A DNA stretch of 64,000 bases. Source: Clostridia bacterium. GTDB lineage: Bacteria; Bacillota; Clostridia; Peptostreptococcales; Anaerovoracaceae. Numbering within the stretch: position 1 is the stretch's first letter; each line of letters starts with the position of its first letter. Of the stretch, positions 40,935 to 50,228 are shown piece after piece. The translations under genes were made by a program, and so were the position numbers. The stretch is taken from contig JAILDT010000099.1 of the NCBI GenBank assembly GCA_024689085.1, positions 1 to 64,000 on the forward strand, given 5' to 3'. Under the pieces are notes generated by a model. The model had not been told where the DNA came from, did not search any database, and saw nothing but the letters and a program-made list of their open reading frames with translations.

Positions 40935-41918
40935 TCAGTCTCTGTCGCCCAGGATGCTGTCCTCATCCTTGAAGGCTTCCCTCCAGGCATCCTCTTTGCC
41001 GTCGCGCAGGTCGTCGAGATTATACGGCGTTGCCTGATACAGATAGTAGTTCAGCCAGTTGGAGAACAACAAGCTGGCATGCCCTCTCCAGCGGAACATG
41101 ATCTCCTGCTTCGGGTCATCGTTCCGGAAGTAGTTGGCCGGCACAGGGGTATCCAGTCCTTTGTTGATATCTCTGAAGTATTCGTCGGCAAGAGTCGTCT
41201 TGTCATACTCCTGATGCCCGAGCACGAAGATCTGCCTGCCGTTCTCGGTGGAGATGATGTGCGGACCGGCTTCTTCCGATTCTGCCAGAATCCTCAATTC
41301 AGGGTGCTTGAGGATGTCTTCCTTGCGCGTGATCGCGTAACGGGAATGCGGCGCGTAGAACAGCTCATCGAATCCCCTGACCAGCGGATTGTGCGGCCGC
41401 AGCGTGCGGTGCTCAAAAACACCAAACAGTTTCTCGTCCTGCACGATCTTCGGAATCCCGTAATAATAATACATGGCAGCCTGCGCGCCCCAGCAGATGA
41501 ACATATTGCTGTACACATGGGTCTTGGCGAACTCAAAAATCTCACAGAGCTCCGGCCAGTAGTCGGCCTCCTCGAAGTCCAGCGTCTCGATCGGCGACCC
41601 TGTGATGATCATTCCGTCGAAGTACTCCTCCTTGAACTGCTCCAGCGTTGTGTAGAAGGACAGCAGATGCTCCTGAGACGTGTGTCTCGACGTATGCATA
41701 TCCATGCCGACCAGCTGCATCTCGATCTGGAGCGGGCTGTTGGCCAGCACGCGGGCCAGCTGCGTCTCCGTCGCGATCTTCGTCGGCATCAGGTTCACGA
41801 TGATGACCTTCAGCGGACGGATGTCCTGGGACGCCGCTCTGGCGCCTGTCATGGTGAATATATTCTCGTCCTTCAGCGCGCCCGCTGCAGGTAGTTGATC
41901 AGGTATGATTAATGGCAT
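40935..41918 (-). CDS. metA: Homoserine O-acetyltransferase (MetA family)
   Basis: First step of methionine synthesis: acylates homoserine. 327 residues in the MetA family, with catalytic Cys142 (FICWGAQAA), His235 and Glu237 (VLGHQEYD). Residue 111 is Glu (GSPIETLDF); in this family Glu111 goes with acetyl-CoA use and Gly with succinyl-CoA, so the product is predicted to be O-acetylhomoserine. This agrees with the O-acetylhomoserine sulfhydrylase gene 21 bases upstream in the same operon. Annotation as succinyltransferase by name would be misleading. Confidence 0.93.
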   Translation of the reverse strand: MPLIIPDQLPAAGALKDENIFTMTGARAASQDIRPLKVIIVNLMPTKIATETQLARVLANSPLQIEMQLVGMDMHTSRHTSQEHLLSFYTTLEQFKEEYFDGMIITGSPIETLDFEEADYWPELCEIFEFAKTHVYSNMFICWGAQAAMYYYYGIPKIVQDEKLFGVFEHRTLRPHNPLVRGFDELFYAPHSRYAITRKEDILKHPELRILAESEEAGPHIISTENGRQIFVLGHQEYDKTTLADEYFRDINKGLDTPVPANYFRNDDPKQEIMFRWRGHASLLFSNWLNYYLYQATPYNLDDLRDGKEDAWREAFKDEDSILGDRD

Positions 41919-41939
41919 TGTTTCTCCTAACTTACTCTA

Positions 41940-43244
41940 TTATTTTACTTTGTTCAGCGCCTGATCGAGATCGGCGATGATATCATCAACATTCTCCAGT
42001 CCGACGGAAAGTCTGATGAGACCCGGATCGATACCGGCAGCCCTCTGGGCTTCCTCAGACAGCTGTCTGTGAGTGGTGCTGGCAGGATGAAGTACGCTCG
42101 TATGGATGTCGCCTACGTGAACGACGATACTGCACAATTCCAGTTTCTCCAGGAACTTCTCTCCGGCTTCCCTGCCGCCTTTGACGCCGAAGCTCATCAC
42201 AGCGCTGGCGCCCTTCGGCATATACTTTTTGGCCAGATCATAGTATTTATCGCCCGGCAGTCCCGGATACACGATCCAGTCGACCATCGGGTGGTTCTGC
42301 AGGAACTCGGCCACTGCGACTGCGTTTTTAACGTGACGTTCCATTCTCACATCCAAAGTCTGCAGCCCCTGATGAGTCAGATAGGCGTTCATCGGGGACA
42401 TGGTGCAGCCCAGGTCTCTGACAAGAACAGCCTTCAGCCTGGTGCAGAATGCGGCCTGTCCGAATTTCTCGTAGAAATTCAGTCCATGATAGCTCTCGTC
42501 CGGCGCCGCCATTTCAGGGAACTTCAGTTTCCCGTCATCATCCTTCACCGCCCAGTCGAAGTTGCCGCCTTCAACAACACATCCGCCGATGCTCGTGCCG
42601 TGTCCGTCTGCGAACTTGGTGGTAGAGTGCGTGACAATGTGGGCGCCGTATTCGATCGGCCGGCAGAGGGCCGGCGTGGCCAGCGTATTGTCAACGATAA
42701 GAGGCACTTTCATCTCGTTTGCTGCTTTTGCGAACTTCTCGATGTCCAGCACGCTCAGGGCAGGATTGCCCAGGGTCTCGCCGAACAGCGCCTTGGTGTT
42801 CGGTCTCTGCAATTTCAGAATCTCTTCAAGTTCCATATCCTGATCGAAGAATTCTACGTCGATGCCCAGCCTTCTCAGGGTGACGTTGAACAAGTTATAT
42901 GTGCCGCCGTAGATATTCGTGCCGCTGAGTACGTGGTCTCCCGCCTTGCAGATGTTCAGCAGTGCGATCAGGTTCGCGGACTGACCGGAGGAAGCAGCCA
43001 TACCAGCTGTTCCTGACTCGAGCAGCGCAATCTTCTGTTCCAGATAATCCACTGTAGGGCTGCCCAGTCTGGCGTACATGTGGTTCGGACTGTCCAGATC
43101 GAAAAGCGCCGCAACGTCAGGCGCATTGTAGTATCTGTACGTAGTGCTCTGGATGATCGGCATGTTCTGCGGCGCGCCGCTCTCAGCCCTGTAGGATCCA
43201 TGCACACATTTGGTTTCAAATTGATTGTCTTTCATCTCTTTCAT
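41940..43244 (-). CDS. metY: O-acetylhomoserine sulfhydrylase (PLP)
   Basis: 434-residue PLP enzyme of the Cys/Met metabolism family, converting O-acetylhomoserine and sulfide to homocysteine. Motifs: FETKCVHGSYRAESGAPQNMPIIQSTTYRY at the N-terminus, SGQSANLIALLNICKAGDHVL near 85, the PLP lysine in VTHSTTKFADGHGTSIGG near 205, and HVGDIHTSVLHPASTTHRQLSEEAQRAAGI near 375. Length above 420 separates MetY from the shorter MetB/MetC. The ATG at 43244 is chosen from its AGGAGA site. Operon with metA (21-base gap) and probably the thioesterase gene (26-base gap). Confidence 0.93.
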   Translation of the reverse strand: MKEMKDNQFETKCVHGSYRAESGAPQNMPIIQSTTYRYYNAPDVAALFDLDSPNHMYARLGSPTVDYLEQKIALLESGTAGMAASSGQSANLIALLNICKAGDHVLSGTNIYGGTYNLFNVTLRRLGIDVEFFDQDMELEEILKLQRPNTKALFGETLGNPALSVLDIEKFAKAANEMKVPLIVDNTLATPALCRPIEYGAHIVTHSTTKFADGHGTSIGGCVVEGGNFDWAVKDDDGKLKFPEMAAPDESYHGLNFYEKFGQAAFCTRLKAVLVRDLGCTMSPMNAYLTHQGLQTLDVRMERHVKNAVAVAEFLQNHPMVDWIVYPGLPGDKYYDLAKKYMPKGASAVMSFGVKGGREAGEKFLEKLELCSIVVHVGDIHTSVLHPASTTHRQLSEEAQRAAGIDPGLIRLSVGLENVDDIIADLDQALNKVK

Positions 43245-43270
43245 TACCGTTCTCCTGTTTTGTATTCTGA

Positions 43271-43753
43271 TCAGACACCGAGTTTCTTGTCCGCGGCCTG
43301 TTCGTAGTTCACATGCATGAAACTGCCCGTTGAAACAGCGAGACAACTTCCCGTATCCTCGTCATATGCTTTTGCAATTAAGCGGATTACACGGCTCCCC
43401 ACCTGCACCGCTTCCGATTCGACGATGAAGGATTTGCCCCGGAATGGTTTCAGAAAGCTGATGGTCATATCCGAGGTAGATACGCTGCCGTCTGTCAGGG
43501 CGATGGCGTTGATGCCCATGGTCGTATCCATGATAGCGGAGATCACGCCTCCGTGGACCTCGCCGCGGCCGTTATCCTCCCACTTGAATTTCTTATATCT
43601 GACTTTGCATGTCATCTTCTCCGGATCGCAGGATACAAACTGCGGATCGATCATATCATTGAGCATGCCAAAGCCGTAGCCTTTGATCTCACCGATAATA
43701 TCTTTGACCTTCTGTTCAAAATCCGGTCTGCCGACGTTGTTTTTATTTGTCAT
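43271..43753 (-). CDS. PaaI-type hotdog thioesterase
   Basis: 160-residue hotdog-fold protein with the PaaI/4HBT signature GRGEVHGGVISAIMDTTMGINAIAL near residue 65 (HGG and the catalytic Asp), then SVSTSDMTISFLKPFRGKSFIVESEAVQVGSRVIRLIAKAYDE. These enzymes hydrolyse acyl- or aryl-CoA thioesters. Substrate unknown. GGAGGT precedes the ATG. It precedes metY and may share its transcript, although no metabolic link is obvious. Confidence 0.88.
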   Translation of the reverse strand: MTNKNNVGRPDFEQKVKDIIGEIKGYGFGMLNDMIDPQFVSCDPEKMTCKVRYKKFKWEDNGRGEVHGGVISAIMDTTMGINAIALTDGSVSTSDMTISFLKPFRGKSFIVESEAVQVGSRVIRLIAKAYDEDTGSCLAVSTGSFMHVNYEQAADKKLGV

Positions 43754-43808
43754 TACTTATGTGACCTCCTGTTTTACGTTACCCGTTATTATACAACAAA
43801 CTGGGGCT

Positions 43809-45500
43809 TCAGTGTGCCATCTTCCACGAAATAATTTCATCTTCTTCGCTTCCCAGTCCGTAGATATGCTCGTCGATGAACATGCATCGTTCGATTCCCT
43901 GCTCTGTCTCGTATTTTTCCATCTCCTCCAGCGCCTGTCCGTTCACTCTGAATTGCAGTACGCCGCCTTCCTCTGTCTCCCAGCTGAAGTACGGGATCGC
44001 GTACCATCCTGCCTCTCTATTGACAGTCAGCGCTTTGTGATTGTACTGCACGTCGCTGGACCAGCCTTTGTACTCTATGCTGTCCAGAACCTTCGGCGAC
44101 TTCGGATCGCTGATATCGAACAGTGCGATCTTGACGCCGTCTTCCACTTCACCGATTTCCTCTTCAGACGTTGCTGTACCGATTCCGATCAGCATATTCT
44201 CTCCTGCCGGCACCAGCAGAGAGGAGAATCCGGTGATTTTCACACTGCCCAGCATTTCCGGTGCCGCAGGATCGCGCAGATCGATAACGAAGAGCGGATC
44301 CGTCTGTTCGTAGGTAATCACATAAGCCGTATCGCCCATAAACCTGACTGCCTTGATCTGTTCGCCCGCAGCGAAGCCCTTGACTTTGCCGACGGTTTTC
44401 AGATTCTCGTCCAGTATGTAGAGGTAATTGACGTCTTTGCCTTTGACGTAGGCTGTCGCCGCGACTCTGAAGTATCCGTCCTTCTCATCCATGGAAAACT
44501 GATCGTTGATCCATCCTCTCACAGAGCCCTGCGCCGCAAAATCAATCTCGCCGCTGCTGATCTCCGCTTTCATGATCCACGTGCGTTCATCCGCGCCCTG
44601 TTCCGTGAAATTGCGGTAGTCCACTTTGTAATCCGGCAGATAAATGGCGCTGCCGCTGCAGTAGATGTTGTCCGAAGAACCAAGGACAGCCTTTGTTTTT
44701 GTCTTCAGCTTTCCTTTTTCGGAGTCCGTCTTCACCGACCCGATGACAGCGTAGGATTTGCTGTACGGCTTCGGGAAGCAGAAGACGTGATCTGCCGGGA
44801 GTTTATCGTAGTTCTCATCCACGCCTGCCAGCGGGACGATTCTCTGCTCCTCGCTGCTCAGGTAGTCATTGGTAATCAGATAGAGATATCCGTCCGTGAT
44901 TCTTGCGGAGACATAGTTTCCGCTCTGCCGGTACTTGCCAATGAGTTCCGGCTTTTCCGGATCCGTAACGTCGTAGACACAGACTGCGGTCACCGTTGTG
45001 TATCCCGGGTCGTAGTATCCGACCTCTTCTTGATACTCGTTTCCCATAATCACCAGTCTGTTGCCTGTCAGAAACAGGTTCTCGGCCGAAAGTCCGAGTT
45101 CCTCTTCGGAAAGCACGGCAGACTCTTCGGTCCTGCCGTCTGTGACTTTGGCGATGATTACATCGTAGCCCAGCCGGGACGTGTAGTAGATGTATTTCCC
45201 GTCGGTCTTGATGATATCCGCCTCATCGACGCCTTCCACCTGGATGTAGGTATCCGAATGCTCCGCATCCTTGACTGCCAGATCCTCCTCGACCACAGGC
45301 TCGCCACCCATCGCGTATACGATCGGATTCTCTTCCTTGATCTCCCCGAGTACCTTCTGAATCTGGCTGTAACTGTTAAATTGTCTGATTCCGTCCGTGT
45401 TCTCCGTCTCATCGCCGCCGTACGTGTAGTAAATGACGATGCCGATCACGATTGCCGCGCAAACTGCGAACGCAGCCCCGGCCGCTGTTCTGATATTCAT
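43809..45500 (-). CDS. Secreted or membrane-anchored beta-propeller protein
   Basis: 563 residues. An N-terminal hydrophobic segment (AAGAAFAVCAAIVIGIVIYYTYG, residues 6-28) works as an uncleaved anchor or signal peptide. The rest is a series of propeller-like blades (YIQVEGVDEADIIKTDGKYIYYTSR; SVKITGFSSLLVPAGENMLIGIG; SKVEDGVKIALFDISDP-like repeats), matching the 'secreted protein with beta-propeller domain' family (Beta_propel, PF09826) found in bacteria and archaea. The function of that family is unknown. Transcribed alone or after the DUF554 gene (73-base gap). Confidence 0.85.
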   Translation of the reverse strand: MNIRTAAGAAFAVCAAIVIGIVIYYTYGGDETENTDGIRQFNSYSQIQKVLGEIKEENPIVYAMGGEPVVEEDLAVKDAEHSDTYIQVEGVDEADIIKTDGKYIYYTSRLGYDVIIAKVTDGRTEESAVLSEEELGLSAENLFLTGNRLVIMGNEYQEEVGYYDPGYTTVTAVCVYDVTDPEKPELIGKYRQSGNYVSARITDGYLYLITNDYLSSEEQRIVPLAGVDENYDKLPADHVFCFPKPYSKSYAVIGSVKTDSEKGKLKTKTKAVLGSSDNIYCSGSAIYLPDYKVDYRNFTEQGADERTWIMKAEISSGEIDFAAQGSVRGWINDQFSMDEKDGYFRVAATAYVKGKDVNYLYILDENLKTVGKVKGFAAGEQIKAVRFMGDTAYVITYEQTDPLFVIDLRDPAAPEMLGSVKITGFSSLLVPAGENMLIGIGTATSEEEIGEVEDGVKIALFDISDPKSPKVLDSIEYKGWSSDVQYNHKALTVNREAGWYAIPYFSWETEEGGVLQFRVNGQALEEMEKYETEQGIERCMFIDEHIYGLGSEEDEIISWKMAH

Positions 45501-45573
45501 GATTTCACTTGTCCTTTCATCTTATTCCGATGATACAGACGACGACAATTGCCGCAGCTCACTTGTTACCTCC

Positions 45574-46257
45574 CTAGAACAGATGCGCCGCAATGATGCA
45601 CCAGATCGGCGGAACGATGAGGGCCGGCAGGAAGTTCACCGTCCTGCAGTCCTTCAGCCCCAGAATGCCGATGCCGGACATGGCGATCAGAAAACCTCCC
45701 ACGATTCCCAGTTCGCACATCATAGTGTCCGTTATGAAATTACCCAGAAGCAGCGTGAGTCCGTAGATGCCTCCCTGCCAGCAGAAGAGGACTGCAGCGG
45801 CAAGGCACATGCCCACGCCGTACGTACTCGCCAGCACCATTGCCGTCACCAGGTCAAGGGTGGCGTTGGTAAACAGAAATGTGTGGTCCTGATAGAGCGC
45901 GCTCTGCACCGGACCCAGAATCGAGAGCGTGCCGATACAGAACAGCAGGCATCCCGTAACGATGCCCTCGCCCAGTTTGCCATCGCTGCCCTTTCTCTTC
46001 GTGACGCTGTCCACTCTGTCCTGCAGTTTCAGCAGGGTCCCGACGGCGCCTCCCAGCGCCAGACTGACGATGAACAGCACCGGGTACTGACTGTGCGGCA
46101 TGTTCTGGACAACCGCATTGATGCCCAGACCGAAGGCAGCAAGACCCATGGCAATAAACAGAGCGTCATTGACCCTGTCACTCATGATCTTTTTGAACAG
46201 ACCGCCGATGAGGCTGCCGACGATGATTGTTCCGACGTTTACAAATGTTCCTATCAT
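45574..46257 (-). CDS. DUF554 membrane protein
   Basis: 227-residue inner-membrane protein with about seven hydrophobic segments and the DUF554 (YdfK/YqgA) start MIGTFVNVGTIIVGSLIGGLF and core FCIGTLSILGPVQSAL..., FTNATLDLVTAMVLASTYGVGM. The family is widespread and probably a transporter, but its substrate is not established. Its start overlaps the stop of the YkvI-type gene by 4 bases (ATGA), so the two are coupled. Confidence 0.9.
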   Translation of the reverse strand: MIGTFVNVGTIIVGSLIGGLFKKIMSDRVNDALFIAMGLAAFGLGINAVVQNMPHSQYPVLFIVSLALGGAVGTLLKLQDRVDSVTKRKGSDGKLGEGIVTGCLLFCIGTLSILGPVQSALYQDHTFLFTNATLDLVTAMVLASTYGVGMCLAAAVLFCWQGGIYGLTLLLGNFITDTMMCELGIVGGFLIAMSGIGILGLKDCRTVNFLPALIVPPIWCIIAAHLF

Positions 46258-47327
46258 TTACCGTTCCTCCCGGTGATTCTCATCACCCGCTTGTATATAA
46301 CACAGGCTGCGAAGACCAGCCCGATATATCCGAGTACCGTATAGATTTTTCCCACCAGCTGCGCGAAAGGCAAAAGCCCCAGCAGGAACGCTGCCACACA
46401 GGTGCACGCAGCGAATATGTAGCTTTTGCGTGTCCCCTGCTCGACGAACCGCTCGCTCACGGTCCAGAGCATGGCGCTGCAGGAAGAGAAGATGCCCATG
46501 ATGAGGATGATGCTGAACACAGCGCCCAGGGAGTATGAGATTTTCCTGGTCAGAAACAGGGTCGGCACGTCCTGTACCGCTGTCTGTCCGATGTCCATCA
46601 GCATGGCGCAGTTCATCAGCAGAATCGCCGCCATCAGCGCGATGGTACCGATCACAGCGCCCCACAGAGCCTCCTTCGCCGTATTAGCCGATCTGCCCAG
46701 GGCCGAGTAGTATTTCGACCCGCCGCAGAGATTATAGGAGATATACAGCAGACCTGACAGCCAGGCAAACGGCACCGGCTGCTTCGCCTGCATCTCGGCC
46801 GGGTAGTCATTGACACAGGCCAGTCCGTCCGCGTCTCTGCACAGGGTCACAACCCCGATAACGACCACAAAGGCGATGATGGCGGGTCCGATGAAGGAAA
46901 CGACTTTGATGAATCTCTGGAAACCGGCGATATAGGCCGTCAGCGCCGCTGCTGCCATAATGAGCGCGCCCACGTAGTGGTTCAGTCCGTAGTATTCCTG
47001 CAGTGTGGCCCCGGACCCCGAGATGAGAATCACCATGCCGGCGAACATACTCACCGGCAGGAACCAATCGTAGAAGGTCCCTAGGCGCTTTCCGCAGAAG
47101 TACTGAAAGTGGCTTTCCTCCCCATTTTCGAAGCCTGCCTGAAGAATCATCGGACCGATGAGCAGAAAGCCCAGCAGGTTCATACCCACCAGGATCACGC
47201 TCGTATATCCATAACTTGTGAAGAACTGCAGGATCTCCTGGCCTGTGGCGAATCCTGAGCCCATGACCCAGGCCACATAGGCGCCTGCAATCTTGATTAC
47301 TGTACCCTTGCTGCTTTTCATTTTCAT
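46254..47327 (-). CDS. YkvI-type membrane transporter
   Basis: About 357 residues with ten or eleven membrane segments. The start IAGAYVAWVMGSGFATGQEILQFF is the signature of the YkvI family, distant relatives of amino-acid/sodium symporters with the LeuT fold. The substrate is unknown. The exact start is unclear: ATGs at 47339, 47327 and 47321 are all in frame, no good ribosome site is visible and the promoter lies very close. It forms a coupled pair with the DUF554 gene. Confidence 0.85.
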   Translation of the reverse strand: MKMKSSKGTVIKIAGAYVAWVMGSGFATGQEILQFFTSYGYTSVILVGMNLLGFLLIGPMILQAGFENGEESHFQYFCGKRLGTFYDWFLPVSMFAGMVILISGSGATLQEYYGLNHYVGALIMAAAALTAYIAGFQRFIKVVSFIGPAIIAFVVVIGVVTLCRDADGLACVNDYPAEMQAKQPVPFAWLSGLLYISYNLCGGSKYYSALGRSANTAKEALWGAVIGTIALMAAILLMNCAMLMDIGQTAVQDVPTLFLTRKISYSLGAVFSIILIMGIFSSCSAMLWTVSERFVEQGTRKSYIFAACTCVAAFLLGLLPFAQLVGKIYTVLGYIGLVFAACVIYKRVMRITGRNGK

Positions 47328-47343
47328 ACACTCATTCATGCTG

Positions 47344-47373
47344 ATATTAACATACACTCCTGCGCTCTTTCAA
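47344..47373 (-). promoter_or_regulatory. Promoter of the YkvI-DUF554 operon
   Basis: -35 TTGAAA (47368-47373), 18-base spacer, extended -10 TGTTAATAT (-10 hexamer 47344-47349). Predicted +1 is within a few bases of the ATG at 47339. Confidence 0.6.
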
Positions 47374-47464
47374 GGGAACGGTCCTCTCTTTCACACAATC
47401 TGCACAAAACCCTTTTTCCTTCTTCACGCTATCAAAAACCCCCTCATAATGCCGTAAATAGTGG

Positions 47465-47494
47465 TTGACAAACACATTGGCCCGCGTGTATACT
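47465..47494 (+). promoter_or_regulatory. rpmF promoter
   Basis: Perfect -35 TTGACA (47465-47470), 18-base spacer, -10 TATACT (47489-47494). The +1 near 47501 gives a leader of about 100 bases. Confidence 0.85.
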
Positions 47495-47500
47495 TTCAAT

Positions 47501-47603
47501 GTTGCGACGCACGGCTTTTCGTGTGTCCTGAAATGATGAAATCAACTCGCCGATGCCATTCGGCGTAGGCGTGCGCATAACCAGGCACGAAGGAGGTGTA
47601 AAC
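47501..47603 (+). promoter_or_regulatory. Structured 5' leader of rpmF
   Basis: About 100 bases between the predicted +1 and the rpmF ATG, with a perfect hairpin CGCCGA-TGCCAT-TCGGCG (47548-47565) and a further GC-rich part. It could be an autoregulatory ribosomal-protein leader; I do not recognise a described class. Confidence 0.35.
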
Positions 47604-47783
47604 ATGGCAGTACCAAAGAGAAAAACTTCAAAGGCAGTAACTCACCAGAGAAAGGCAGCTAACATGAAGAAGAAGGCTCCTGGCATTTCAATTTGTCCGC
47701 AGTGCCACGAACCAAAGCTTCCGCACAGAGTCTGCCCGAACTGCAACTACTATGATGGCAAAGACATCATGGAGAACGCATAA
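47604..47783 (+). CDS. rpmF: Ribosomal protein bL32
   Basis: 59-residue large-subunit ribosomal protein. [18 protein letters not shown] at the start and the zinc-binding [23 protein letters not shown] with all four Cys. The ATG at 47604 follows AAGGAGGT. In many Firmicutes rpmF follows a DUF177 gene and lies near ackA; here DUF177 is absent and ackA is on the other strand about 1 kb away. A bidirectional terminator follows. Confidence 0.97.
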   Translation: MAVPKRKTSKAVTHQRKAANMKKKAPGISICPQCHEPKLPHRVCPNCNYYDGKDIMENA

Positions 47784-47808
47784 GAGCGAAAACAACAAAA
47801 CGATATGA

Positions 47809-47837
47809 AAAAAGAGCACCTTGCGGTGCTCTTTTGT
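47809..47837. terminator. Bidirectional terminator between rpmF and asd
   Basis: AAAAAAGAGCACC-TTGC-GGTGCTCTTTT hairpin between convergent genes. Confidence 0.9.
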
Positions 47838-47857
47838 TATGCCTTTGCGCTGCGTCC

Positions 47858-48865
47858 TTAATCAGGCAGCTGCTCCAGAAGCTTCTCCGCGATCTGCACA
47901 GCATTGGTGGCTGCACCCTTGCGGATGTTGTCGGCAACAACCCAGATGTTGATGCCGTTCTCGACAGAGTAGTCTCTTCTGATTCTGCCTACGTAAACCT
48001 CATCGGTTCCTGCCGCGTCCAGAGCCAGCGGATACACATTATTCTCCACGTCATCCTGCACGATCAGTCCCGGGAAGTTCCGGAAGCACTCCACAACATC
48101 CTCGAGTTCAAATGGTTTCTCGAGTTCGATGTTGATGGATTCGCTGTGTGAATCGAAGACCGGAACACGCACAGTCGTAGCGGTGACTTTGATATCGTCA
48201 TCATGAAGGATCTTGTGAGTCTCGTTGATCATCTTCATCTCTTCCTTGGTGTATCCATTGTCCAGGAACACGTCGATGTGCGGCAGGCAGTTGCCTGCGA
48301 TCGGATGCGCGTACGCCTGCAGATTCTCGTTATTGCCCTCCAGTCCGTTCTTCAGGTCATTGATGCCCTTGACGCCGGATCCGGATACAGCCTGATAAGT
48401 CGAATACACGACTCTCTTGATTCCGTACTTATCCTGGAGCGGCTTCAGCGCTACCATAGCCTGGATTGTCGAACAGTTCGGGTTGGCGATGATTCCTTTG
48501 TTCCACGCGATGTCTTCCGGATTGACCTCCGGCACGACAAGAGGAACGTCATCGTACATTCTCCACTGGCTGCTGTTATCTACGACAGTCACGCCGTGGG
48601 CGGCTGCGATCGGCGCGAACTTGGCGCTGGTGCTTCCGCCTGCGGAGAACAGTGCGATGTCGATCGGCTTATCAAAGGAATGTTCTGTCAGCTCCTCAAC
48701 AACATATTCCTTGCCTTTGAATGTGAGTGTCTTTCCCGCTGATTTGGCTGACGCCATCATATAGATATTCTCAAATGGGAAATCTCTCTCCTCAAGTACT
48801 TTCAGGAAGGTCGATCCAACGACTCCCGTTGCTCCTACTACTGCGATGTTTGGTTTTCTCTTCAT
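47858..48865 (-). CDS. asd: Aspartate-semialdehyde dehydrogenase
   Basis: Branch-point enzyme for lysine/diaminopimelate, threonine and methionine: reduces aspartyl phosphate with NADPH. 335 residues with NADP loop AVVGATGVVGSTFLKVLEER, LFSAGGSTSAKFAPIAAAHGVTVVDNSSQWR near 72, catalytic Cys in IANPNCSTIQAM near 128, YSTYQAVSGSGVKGI near 152, and substrate Arg/His region ATTVRVPVFDSHSESINIEL near 230. It lies 32 bases after ackA and is probably co-transcribed. Confidence 0.96.
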   Translation of the reverse strand: MKRKPNIAVVGATGVVGSTFLKVLEERDFPFENIYMMASAKSAGKTLTFKGKEYVVEELTEHSFDKPIDIALFSAGGSTSAKFAPIAAAHGVTVVDNSSQWRMYDDVPLVVPEVNPEDIAWNKGIIANPNCSTIQAMVALKPLQDKYGIKRVVYSTYQAVSGSGVKGINDLKNGLEGNNENLQAYAHPIAGNCLPHIDVFLDNGYTKEEMKMINETHKILHDDDIKVTATTVRVPVFDSHSESINIELEKPFELEDVVECFRNFPGLIVQDDVENNVYPLALDAAGTDEVYVGRIRRDYSVENGINIWVVADNIRKGAATNAVQIAEKLLEQLPD

Positions 48866-48897
48866 TGACTCTTACTTTTACCTCTTTGCTTTAACTC

Positions 48898-50103
48898 TTA
48901 TTTCATCTTTCCCGTTACGATTGCGAGAGTATCTCTGGCAATCATCAGTTCCTCATTGGTTGGGATCAGGATGAGCTTGACCGGTGAATCGTCTCTGGAA
49001 ATGATGCACTCCTTGCCTCTGATTCTGTTCTTGACGACGTCCAGCTTAATGCCCAGGTTACCCAGGTCGTTGCAGATGATGTCTCTCATGCCGATGTCGT
49101 TTTCGCCTACGCCCGCTGTGAATACGATGGCGTCGCAGCCGTTCATTTCAGCAATATACGCGCCGATGTAGAATCTTACCTTGTGCGCGAAGACCTTCAG
49201 CGCCAGCTGTGCTCTCTCGTTGCCTTCCTCAGCAGCGGCTTCCAGATCTCTGAAGTCGCTGGATACGCCGGAAATGCCCAGAACACCTGACTTCTTGTTC
49301 AGAATCTCATTGGCAACACCCTGATCCAGGTTCTCGCACTGTCTCATGTAAGTAACGATCGCCGGGTCGATATCGCCGGATCTTGTACCCATGACGAGTC
49401 CTTCCAGCGGCGTGAATCCCATGGAAGTGTCGATGCACTTGCCTCTCTTGATGGCGGATACAGACGCGCCGTTGCCCAGGTGGCATGTGATCAGCTTCAG
49501 GTCATCCAGATTGACGTTCAGGATGTCAGCGGCTCTCTCTGCAACGTACTTGTGTGAAGTTCCGTGGAAGCCGTATCTTCTGATGCCGTGCTTTGTATAG
49601 AACTCATACGGAATCGCGTATATATATGATTCAGGAGGCATTGTCTGATGGAACGCTGTATCGAAAACGCCGACCATCGGTGTTCCCGGCATCAGTTCCT
49701 GACAAGCCGCGATACCGAGAAGGTTTGGTGGATTGTGGAGCGGCGCCAGCGGCGTACACTCTTCCAGAGCCTTGATGACTTCGTCTGTGATGAGGACGGA
49801 TCTTGCGAACTTTTCGCCTGCGTGTACGACTCTGTGTCCTACTGCGCCGATCTCGCTCATGCTCTTTACTACGCCGTGATCCGCATCCTGGATCGCGTCG
49901 AGTACGTGACCGATCGCGTCTTTATGGTTCTCCATCGGAACTTCCAGTTTGAACTTATCCATTCCCGTCTTCTCGTGAGTAATCACGGAGCCGTCCATTC
50001 CGATTCTCTCAACGAGGCCCTTGCACTCCAGTGTTTCGTTCTGCATATCCAGAACCTGATACTTCAGTGAAGAACTTCCGCAGTTGATGACTAATACTTT
50101 CAT
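48898..50103 (-). CDS. ackA: Acetate kinase
   Basis: Makes ATP from acetyl phosphate in fermentation. 401 residues; family signatures [15 protein letters not shown] at residues 4-18, [34 protein letters not shown] near 120, [19 protein letters not shown] near 180, [25 protein letters not shown] near 215 and [13 protein letters not shown] near 325. The ATG at 50103 follows AGGAGG; the frame is open further upstream but includes the promoter. No phosphotransacetylase gene is next to it. Confidence 0.97.
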   Translation of the reverse strand: MKVLVINCGSSSLKYQVLDMQNETLECKGLVERIGMDGSVITHEKTGMDKFKLEVPMENHKDAIGHVLDAIQDADHGVVKSMSEIGAVGHRVVHAGEKFARSVLITDEVIKALEECTPLAPLHNPPNLLGIAACQELMPGTPMVGVFDTAFHQTMPPESYIYAIPYEFYTKHGIRRYGFHGTSHKYVAERAADILNVNLDDLKLITCHLGNGASVSAIKRGKCIDTSMGFTPLEGLVMGTRSGDIDPAIVTYMRQCENLDQGVANEILNKKSGVLGISGVSSDFRDLEAAAEEGNERAQLALKVFAHKVRFYIGAYIAEMNGCDAIVFTAGVGENDIGMRDIICNDLGNLGIKLDVVKNRIRGKECIISRDDSPVKLILIPTNEELMIARDTLAIVTGKMK

Positions 50104-50166
50104 TATAGGTTTCCTCCTGTCGATCATAGTTTGACTATCGTTTGTCTGCGCACAAACACGCATATT

Positions 50167-50175
50167 ATTATAACA
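50167..50175 (-). promoter_or_regulatory. Extended -10 promoter of ackA
   Basis: TGTTATAAT on the minus strand with a leader of about 57 bases. It lies between tmcAL and ackA. Confidence 0.7.
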
Positions 50176-50228
50176 CAAAAAACAGGCTCTGCAGCCCTTC
50201 GCAGAACATTTTTTGCGCATGGATGGGG

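Noticed and set aside
40935-41918. Homoserine O-succinyltransferase
   Set aside because: Residue 111 is Glu, the acetyl-CoA form, and metY is next to it.
41940-43346. Upstream extension of metY to 43346
   Set aside because: The extra residues overlap the end of the thioesterase gene and lack a ribosome site; AGGAGA marks the ATG at 43244.
43245-43808. SAM riboswitch or T-box before the methionine genes
   Set aside because: Only 26 and 55 bases separate the genes here, and no such structure is seen.
43683-45533. Long open frame on the plus strand opposite the beta-propeller gene
   Set aside because: Its translation is of low complexity for a real protein, has no ribosome site and is the mirror of a well-supported gene. 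Other long antisense frames (for example opposite mgtE at 6884-7888 and opposite the NuoF-like gene at 21111-22229) were rejected for the same reason.
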